A stretch of DNA of 64,000 bases, taken from NCBI GenBank assembly GCA_016285145.1, contig JAEEQE010000001.1, positions 1 through 64,000 on the forward strand, written 5' to 3'. Positions within the stretch are counted from its first letter, which is position 1, and every line of letters starts with the position of its first letter. The stretch comes from Bacteroidales bacterium (lineage in GTDB: Bacteria > Bacteroidota > Bacteroidia > Bacteroidales > WCHB1-69). This document shows, one piece after another, positions 58,732-64,000 of this stretch. Below the pieces are notes generated by a model that was not told the DNA's origin, made no database searches, and saw only the letters and a program-made list of their open reading frames with translations. Made by a program: the position numbers and the translations under genes.

Positions 58732-60285
58732 TTATTTCGGCTGTAGTTTTACAAATGGAATAAGCATCTCTTCCATGGAAATACCTCCGTGCTGGAAGGT
58801 GTTTTTGTATAGGTTAACATATTGATTGAAATTGTTTTGGTAAGCGAAAAAGTCAGTTTTGGAGGCGAAGATAAACCGCTGTGTCATGCTCTCCTTGGGC
58901 AGAAAAGCCTCGTCTGGATTCTTGATTTCAAAAACCTCCTTTTCGGGATAATTCATGTTGCTGCGTCCCACCTTGTATCGGAGGTTTGTGTTCACGTCGC
59001 GTTCGCCCACCATCTTGATGGGACGGTCCACCTTGATGGTCCCGTGGTCGGTGGTAATGAAAACGGGGATTTTGCGTTCGGAGAGGTACTTCAGCATTTC
59101 CAGCAGGATGGAGTTCTCGAACCAAGAGGCCGTCACGCTGCGGTACGACTTCTCATCTTCTGCCAGCTCACGCACCACTCCCACGTCCGTGCCCGCGTGC
59201 GACAACATGTCCACAAAGTTGAACACGATGACGTTCAGTGGGTTATGTAGCATCTGGTTGAAATTGTCGAAGACCTTGCGCCCGAAATCCGCATTGAGGA
59301 TTTTTGTGTAGGAATATTTGATGTTCTTGCCGTAGCGCTTCAGATATTCGCCCAACAGCTGCTCCTCATACTGGTTCTTGCTGCCGCTGTCGCCTTCGTT
59401 CAACCAGAATTGCGGGTACTTCTTGGCGATGACAGAAGGCATCAGACCGGAGAAAAGCGCGTTGCGTGCGTAGTGGGTGGCGGTGGGCAGGATGCTGTGG
59501 CAAATGTTCTCCTCATCGATGTAATAGTAGTCGTGCAGGAGAGGGTAGATGCTGCGCCACTGGTCGTAACGCAGGTTGTCGATGACGAACAGAAAGCAGG
59601 ATTTGTTTTCGTTGATATATGGGAACAGCTTGCTGCGCAGCACCGTGTGCGACTGGAGGGGCTTGTCCGTGCCTCGTCCGTTAACCCAGTCCAAATAGTT
59701 GCGCTGCACGAACTTGGAGAATTGGATGTTGGCCTCCTCCTTCTGCGCGGCCAGCATGTCAGCGATGCTGCTGTCCTCGATCTTCTCGATCTGAAGTTCC
59801 CAGTTGACAAGCTCTTTGTACAGTTCCTCCCATTCCTGGATGGAAAGCCGGTCGGAGATGCGCATGGAAAGGTCGCGGAAAGCCTGCTGGTAATCCACCG
59901 TCACCTTCGCACTCACGATCTTCTTGTTGTCTATGTTCTTTTTCAGACACAGCAGAATCTGGTTCGGATTCACCGGTTTGATGAGGTAGTCGGCGATGTT
60001 GGAGCCGATGGCATCCTCCATGATGTGCTCTTCCTCGCTCTTGGTGATCATCACGATGGGGATGTGCGGGTACAGTTTTTTCAGCCGTTGCAATGTTTCC
60101 AGACCGCTCAGGCCGGGCATATTCTCATCTAAAAATATGATGTTGACAAATTCTTTCTTGAGGATTTCCAATGCTTCGGTGCCGCTCAGGGCGGGAAGCA
60201 CTTCGTAACCTTTGGATTGCAGGAAAAGGATGTGGGGTTTGAGAAGGTCGATCTCGTCGTCGGCCCAGAGGATTCTTACATTCAT
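58732..60285 (-). CDS. porX: PorX: response regulator with PglZ phosphodiesterase domain
   Basis: PorX is a T9SS regulator known from Porphyromonas and Flavobacterium. The 517-residue protein has a CheY receiver (MNVRILWADDEIDLLK) with phosphoacceptor Asp53 in IIFLDENMPGLSG and Lys103 in YLIKPVNP. A helical linker spans ~125-210, and a C-terminal PglZ (alkaline-phosphatase superfamily) domain follows. Metal and catalytic residues are seen in FVIDNLRYDQWRS, ILPTATHYARNALFSG (nucleophile Thr near 268-270), FVDMLSHAG and VFITTDHGT. This layout is specific to PorX. In the window it lies with T9SS cargo genes, in an operon behind cca and a DUF4296 gene. Confidence 0.94.
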   Translation of the reverse strand: MNVRILWADDEIDLLKPHILFLQSKGYEVLPALSGTEALEILKKEFVNIIFLDENMPGLSGLETLQRLKKLYPHIPIVMITKSEEEHIMEDAIGSNIADYLIKPVNPNQILLCLKKNIDNKKIVSAKVTVDYQQAFRDLSMRISDRLSIQEWEELYKELVNWELQIEKIEDSSIADMLAAQKEEANIQFSKFVQRNYLDWVNGRGTDKPLQSHTVLRSKLFPYINENKSCFLFVIDNLRYDQWRSIYPLLHDYYYIDEENICHSILPTATHYARNALFSGLMPSVIAKKYPQFWLNEGDSGSKNQYEEQLLGEYLKRYGKNIKYSYTKILNADFGRKVFDNFNQMLHNPLNVIVFNFVDMLSHAGTDVGVVRELAEDEKSYRSVTASWFENSILLEMLKYLSERKIPVFITTDHGTIKVDRPIKMVGERDVNTNLRYKVGRSNMNYPEKEVFEIKNPDEAFLPKESMTQRFIFASKTDFFAYQNNFNQYVNLYKNTFQHGGISMEEMLIPFVKLQPK

Positions 60286-60338
60286 TCGCGTTTCGTTTTA
60301 GTTAATAACTCTTGAGAAACGCCGTTTTTCTGAAATTA

Positions 60339-60755
60339 TTATGGAAGGTCTCGTTTTTCTGCAGCAGCTGCCTGGACGGCATCGGCGAAGGCGGCGCTGT
60401 CGGCTTTCTCATACTCCTTGTGCCTGGCGACGACAATGGCCTCCGCTTCCGTGAGCAGCTTCTCGGCCTGGTCCTCGTCTCCGAGATAGTAATTGATGGA
60501 GCTGATGAACTGCGGACGGGTGATGCCGTAGCGGTTGAACATCTCCTTGTATAGGAACGGAGGAATGTAGCAGCGTTCGAAGGTGTCCGTGAGCACTTGG
60601 ATGTAGCTTTCGATGATGTAACTCTCGGCAATCACGTTGACGATGACCTTTCGCGGAATCAGGTCGGCGGGTTTCTCCTGAACCTGCTTCTTGTGGCAGC
60701 CGGCCACGGCAAACAGAATGCCGACAATCAGGAAATATAAAACTGTTTTCTTCAT
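60339..60755 (-). CDS. DUF4296 lipoprotein
   Basis: The 138-residue product has a lipoprotein signal (FAVAGCHKKQ, Cys about residue 20). The mature protein matches DUF4296 features: an N-terminal PRKVIVNVIAESYIIESYIQ helix, FLYKEMFNRYGITRPQFISS in the middle and a helical C-terminus with LLTEAEAIVVARHKEYEKAD. The function is unknown. It starts 3 bases after the cca stop and lies 53 bases before porX, so it probably shares their transcript and may link envelope state to PorX; that is inference. Confidence 0.82.
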   Translation of the reverse strand: MKKTVLYFLIVGILFAVAGCHKKQVQEKPADLIPRKVIVNVIAESYIIESYIQVLTDTFERCYIPPFLYKEMFNRYGITRPQFISSINYYLGDEDQAEKLLTEAEAIVVARHKEYEKADSAAFADAVQAAAAEKRDLP

Positions 60756-60758
60756 CGG

Positions 60759-62189
60759 TTATTCGTCTTGATGGGTTTCTACAGGGGTGAGCCCGATTTT
60801 GGCTCCCTCTTCCAGCATTCGTTGAAGAGCGGCCTCGCGGGTGTTCTCGATCTCGCAGTCGAGGATGGCGTTGCATACCCCTTCTTTGATGATGCCGATT
60901 TCGCGGCACGGATGCAGCCCGAACGCCTGCATGATGTCCTGCCCGTCGATGGGCGGACGCCAGTTGCGCTGCTGGTCTTTTTCTTCAATCTCCTTGAGCT
61001 TTTGCCGCACATGTTCGAAGTTGCTCAGGCAGCGTTTGATCTTGGCGGAGTTCTTGGAGGTGATGTCCGCCTCGCACAGCATCATCAGGTCGTCGATGTC
61101 CTCGCCGGCCTCGAAGAGCAGCCTCCGGACAGCCGAGTCGGTGACGGTGTCCTCCACGATGGCGATAGGCCGCAGGTGCAGCGACACTAACTTCTGCACG
61201 TATTTCATTTTCTCGTTGGCCGGCATGTGCAGACGGTGGAAAATCTGGCCCACCATCTTGCCGCCCACGGCATCATGACCGTGGAATGTCCAGCCCACTT
61301 TAGGATCAAAGCGTTTGGTGACAGGCTTGGCAATGTCGTGGAGCAGGGCTGCCCACACTAACCACAGGTTGGTGGAGGACATGGCGATGTTGTCCACCAC
61401 TTCCATGGTGTGCAGGTAGTTGTCTTTGTGTCCTTTGCCATTGATGGTCTCCACGCCTTTCAGGTGTTCGACTTCCGGAAGGAAACGTTCCAGCAGTCCG
61501 CTCTCGTCCAGCATCCGGATGCCCCTGGAGGGGCGCAGGCAGTGCAGTATCTTGTTGAATTCCTCGATGATGCGTTCGTTGGAGATGATTTCGAGACGAT
61601 AAGCGTTGCGCTTGATGGCCTCGAAAGTTTCGGGATGTATGTTGAAGTTGAGCTGGGTGGCGAAGCGTATGGCGCGCATCATCCTCAGCGGGTCGTCCGA
61701 AAAGGTCTTGTCGGGGTCGCAGGGGGTGCGGATGATCTTGTCTGCAATGTCTTGAAGCCCGTTGAAGGGGTCAATCAGCTCGTAGGCGTTCTCCCCGTTC
61801 AGGGCGATGGCCATGGCGTTGATGGTGAAGTCGCGGCGCAGTTGGTCGTCCTCGATGGTGCCGTCTTCCACGATGGGCTTCCGCGAGTCCTGACGGTACG
61901 ATTCGCGCCGCGCCCCCACGAACTCGATGTCGCAGCCTTCATAATGGAACTGCGCGGTGCCGAAGTTTTTATACATGTTGACGTGCAGGTTGGGGGAGAT
62001 GAGGGCGGCGGTCTGCTGTGCCAGCCGGATGCCGCTGCCCACCGTCACGATGTCAATGTCCGTGTTGCGTCGCCTCATGATGAGGTCGCGCACCACTCCG
62101 CCCACCACGTAGGCCACCACGCCGATCTCGTCGGCGGCTTGCGCCACGATGTCGTAAATGGGATGGGAGAGATCGGATTTGTATCGCAT
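60759..62189 (-). CDS. cca: CCA tRNA nucleotidyltransferase with HD domain
   Basis: This enzyme adds CCA to tRNA 3' ends. The 476-residue protein has the class II nucleotidyltransferase motif VVGGVVRDLIMRRRNTDIDI with the DxD metal pair, the DDQLRRDFTINAMAIAL block, DPLRMMRAIRFATQLNF, and a helical region with the HD phosphohydrolase motif (NYLHTMEVVDNI and ALLHDIAKPV). The three tRNA genes here do not encode CCA, so this activity is needed. A promoter lies at 62236-62243. It heads the cca-DUF4296-porX unit. Confidence 0.93.
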   Translation of the reverse strand: MRYKSDLSHPIYDIVAQAADEIGVVAYVVGGVVRDLIMRRRNTDIDIVTVGSGIRLAQQTAALISPNLHVNMYKNFGTAQFHYEGCDIEFVGARRESYRQDSRKPIVEDGTIEDDQLRRDFTINAMAIALNGENAYELIDPFNGLQDIADKIIRTPCDPDKTFSDDPLRMMRAIRFATQLNFNIHPETFEAIKRNAYRLEIISNERIIEEFNKILHCLRPSRGIRMLDESGLLERFLPEVEHLKGVETINGKGHKDNYLHTMEVVDNIAMSSTNLWLVWAALLHDIAKPVTKRFDPKVGWTFHGHDAVGGKMVGQIFHRLHMPANEKMKYVQKLVSLHLRPIAIVEDTVTDSAVRRLLFEAGEDIDDLMMLCEADITSKNSAKIKRCLSNFEHVRQKLKEIEEKDQQRNWRPPIDGQDIMQAFGLHPCREIGIIKEGVCNAILDCEIENTREAALQRMLEEGAKIGLTPVETHQDE

Positions 62190-62235
62190 AAATGTGCTGA
62201 TTGTCTGTAAAATGCTGATTTTTGAATTGCAGCCG

Positions 62236-62243
62236 CAAAAATA
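62236..62243 (-). promoter_or_regulatory. -7 box (TATTTTTG on the minus strand) for cca-DUF4296-porX
   Basis: The perfect match lies 46 bases upstream of the cca start. Confidence 0.65.
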
Positions 62244-62327
62244 CTTAAAAAAATGATATGAGAGGAGAAAAGAGGAAAGGAAGAAGTGAATGCTGCAGCG
62301 TGAGGTAGGCTTTGTGAGTTTATGAAT

Positions 62328-63296
62328 TTATGGTTGGTTGATATGGTGATTTGCGAGCATGAAATCCGTGACCACCAGGGCGGCCATGGCTTCCACCACG
62401 GGCAGCACTCGTGGCACCACGCACAGGTCGTTTCGGTCGGAGCCTTTGAGGATGGCAGGATTCCCCTCGAAATCAATGCTTGGCTGATCGAAGCGCACCG
62501 ACGGGATGGGCTTGAAGGCCACGGAGAACCACACGTCCTGTCCGTTGGTGATGCCGGCCTGCACGCCACCGTCATGGTTGGTGCGGAAGCTGAAGTCCGG
62601 ATTCTGGAGGTCGTTGTATTCGCTACCGCACATCTCGGCGGCGTGGAATCCTTCGCCGATCTCGAAGCCTTTGGCGGCATTGATGGACATCATGGCGAAG
62701 GCCAGCTGGGCGGAGAATTTGTTATAGACGGGTTCGCCCAATCCGGCGGGCAGGTGGCGGATGCGCCCGCGCACCACCGCCCCCATGCTGTCGCCATCGC
62801 GCGCGGGCGTGCCGGTACGCAAAACTTCACTGCTGAAGGTGATGCCGTGGGGCTTCAGGATCAGTTTGGCGATGGCGCCAGCGACCACGCGGCAGACGGT
62901 CTGCCGCGCGGATGCCCGCCCGCACAACTCGTTGTCCATGTGGCCGTACTTCTTGAAGTAGGTGAAGGATGCGTGCGAAGGACGGATTACATGCCGGTTC
63001 TCCTCATTGATACGCACATCCCGGTTCGGGATCCGAAACAGGATGTGCTCGCCAGTGGTCCGCCGGTGCTCGTCCACACCGGATAGGAACGTGACGGTGT
63101 CGGGTTCGCACCGGCGGGTGGACAAGGTTCCTGTGCTGGGGGCACGGCGGTTCAGTTCGTCCTGGATGAAGTCCGGATCCAGATATATGCCGGCTGGACA
63201 CCCCTCCACGCGCCCCTCCATGGCGTCACCGTGTGTGTCGCCCCAGTCTGTCAGCGTGAAAAACGTTCCGAAAGTGTCTGTGGTCTGTTGTATCAT
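62328..63296 (-). CDS. aroC: Chorismate synthase, divergent short form
   Basis: Chorismate synthase makes chorismate from EPSP with reduced FMN. The 322-residue protein is shorter than the usual ~355-360. Kept features are the first His in TLTDWGDTHGDAMEG, VIRPSHASFTYFKKYG with the second His, GRASARQTVCRVVAGAIAKL, and GSDRNDLCVVPRVLPVVEAM near the end. Changed features are the RRRPGQS-type loop (NRRAPSTGT) and the RGGGRSSARET block (ELCGRASARQT). The deficit lies mainly between residues ~155 and 175. It is alone with its own promoter at 63373-63380. The assignment is firm; activity is less so. Confidence 0.88.
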   Translation of the reverse strand: MIQQTTDTFGTFFTLTDWGDTHGDAMEGRVEGCPAGIYLDPDFIQDELNRRAPSTGTLSTRRCEPDTVTFLSGVDEHRRTTGEHILFRIPNRDVRINEENRHVIRPSHASFTYFKKYGHMDNELCGRASARQTVCRVVAGAIAKLILKPHGITFSSEVLRTGTPARDGDSMGAVVRGRIRHLPAGLGEPVYNKFSAQLAFAMMSINAAKGFEIGEGFHAAEMCGSEYNDLQNPDFSFRTNHDGGVQAGITNGQDVWFSVAFKPIPSVRFDQPSIDFEGNPAILKGSDRNDLCVVPRVLPVVEAMAALVVTDFMLANHHINQP

Positions 63297-63372
63297 GATT
63301 TTTTCCTAATAAGTATTTATGGACAAATACGGCTTGTTATGGCCATTAACGCGTACGATTTCAAAAAGTATG

Positions 63373-63380
63373 CAAAAATA
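63373..63380 (-). promoter_or_regulatory. -7 box (TATTTTTG on the minus strand) for aroC
   Basis: The perfect match lies 76 bases upstream of the aroC start. Confidence 0.55.
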
Positions 63381-63424
63381 CAGTTTTATTCTAAAATTTT
63401 AAGACGGGTTTTATGAAAAAAATG

Positions 63425-63432
63425 TATCTTTG
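63425..63432 (+). promoter_or_regulatory. -7 box (TATCTTTG) for rubrerythrin
   Basis: The perfect match lies 87 bases before ATG 63520. Confidence 0.6.
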
Positions 63433-63519
63433 CCATTCCGTATGATGGTGTTTTATCAAGAATGCTGTTTTATGGTTTTTACGCATTATTAATAAGAAAA
63501 ACAACAAAAAACAAACAAC

Positions 63520-64000
63520 ATGAAAAAGTACAAATGCAACGTCTGCGGCGTTATTTTTGAAATCGCCGACAATGAAGAACCTGTATGTCCCGTTTGTGGC
63601 GTGGGAATCGATGACCTTGAGCTGATAGAAGAGACTGCCGCCGAGGCTCCTGCCAAGTCCAATCCGTATGCCGGCACGCAGACGGAAAAGAACCTTGAGG
63701 CGGCCTTTGCCGGTGAGTCGCAGGCCCGCAACAAATACACCTATTTTGCATCCAAGGCCAAGAAGGAAGGTTACGAGCAGATTGCCGCCCTGTTCCTCAA
63801 AACCGCTGACAATGAGAAAGAACATGCAAAACTCTGGTTCAAGGAGCTGAACGGCATCGGCAGCACAGCCGAGAATCTGGCAGCCGCCGCTGACGGTGAG
63901 AACTATGAGTGGACGGACATGTACGAGGGCTTTGCCCAGACGGCAGAAAAAGAGGGATTCCCCGAGTTGGCGGCGAAATTCCGCATGGTGGCCGCCATCG
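63520..64000 (+). CDS. Rubrerythrin with N-terminal rubredoxin domain (3' end outside window)
   Basis: Rubrerythrins reduce hydrogen peroxide in anaerobes. The frame is open from ATG 63520 to the window end, giving 160 residues. A rubredoxin-like iron site comes first ([11 protein letters not shown] and [10 protein letters not shown], residues 3-28). A ferritin-like diiron domain follows with ligands in [34 protein letters not shown] (ExxH) and [13 protein letters not shown]. The rubredoxin domain at the N-terminus is the reverse-rubrerythrin order, not the classic C-terminal one. Together with the hemerythrin gene at 2847 it fits an anaerobe with oxygen-defence proteins. Confidence 0.92.
   Translation, partial: MKKYKCNVCGVIFEIADNEEPVCPVCGVGIDDLELIEETAAEAPAKSNPYAGTQTEKNLEAAFAGESQARNKYTYFASKAKKEGYEQIAALFLKTADNEKEHAKLWFKELNGIGSTAENLAAAADGENYEWTDMYEGFAQTAEKEGFPELAAKFRMVAAI

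Overview
The window comes from a Bacteroidota (Bacteroidetes) chromosome, most likely a member of the order Bacteroidales. The evidence is consistent across the window. Promoters carry the phylum-specific -7 box TAnnTTTG (mostly TATTTTTG or TATCTTTG), and Shine-Dalgarno sequences are absent. There are type IX secretion (T9SS) cargo proteins with type A and type B C-terminal sorting domains, a PorX regulator, TonB-dependent receptors, and Bacteroidota-typical families (DUF4296, DUF4332, DUF2520, PepSY-like, BatA). Almost every secreted protein has Gln directly after its predicted signal-peptidase site. The species cannot be named from the sequence alone.

Layout. 1-389: tail of a T9SS type B cargo protein. 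575-5342: lipoprotein glutaminyl cyclase, aspartokinase, hemerythrin/RIC-like protein with a LuxR-type regulator, and a double-VOC protein. 5352-9500 (minus): two secreted peptidases in one transcription unit. 9721-9987: tRNA-Pro(GGG) and initiator tRNA, converging on two terminator hairpins. 10180-14167: ribosomal protein S1, then an outer-membrane barrel and a lipoprotein. 14225-22970 (minus): GH20 hexosaminidase, PepD, BatA-domain protein, DsbD and a sugar MFS transporter. 23151-28152: DUF4332 protein, a TonB-dependent receptor and small envelope proteins, one with a frameshifted start. 28562-31663: three tandem PepSY-like proteins followed by a phosphoethanolamine-transferase-like enzyme. 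31789-34416: a large T9SS cargo protein. 34441-38984: MtgA (minus), then RecF, a nucleoside kinase and a DUF2520 protein. 39123-42157: a TonB-dependent receptor followed by a secreted HMA protein with a striking His/Cys decapeptide repeat. 42191-46083: HydE, tRNA-Ala(CGC), a PlsC-like acyltransferase and an acyl-CoA ligase. 46127-47254: an AAA ATPase. 47424-54142: TetR, lipoprotein, adaptor, RND pump and TolC efflux operon. 54149-58650 (minus): an esterase lipoprotein and a 943-residue T9SS type B protein. 58732-63296 (minus): cca-DUF4296-porX operon and aroC. 63520 to the end: rubrerythrin, cut by the window edge.

How the parts fit together. Much of the window serves the cell envelope. Signal peptidase leaves N-terminal Gln on most exported proteins, which the glutaminyl cyclase at 575 would convert to pyroglutamate. 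DsbD supplies periplasmic reductant. PorX controls the T9SS that exports and anchors the sorting-domain proteins seen here. The RND operon and the phosphoethanolamine transferase fit envelope defence. Rubrerythrin and the hemerythrin protein fit an anaerobe coping with oxygen or NO, and HydE points to [FeFe]-hydrogenase maturation. The least familiar element is the TonB receptor with the His/Cys repeat protein (39123-42157), a candidate metal-handling pair.
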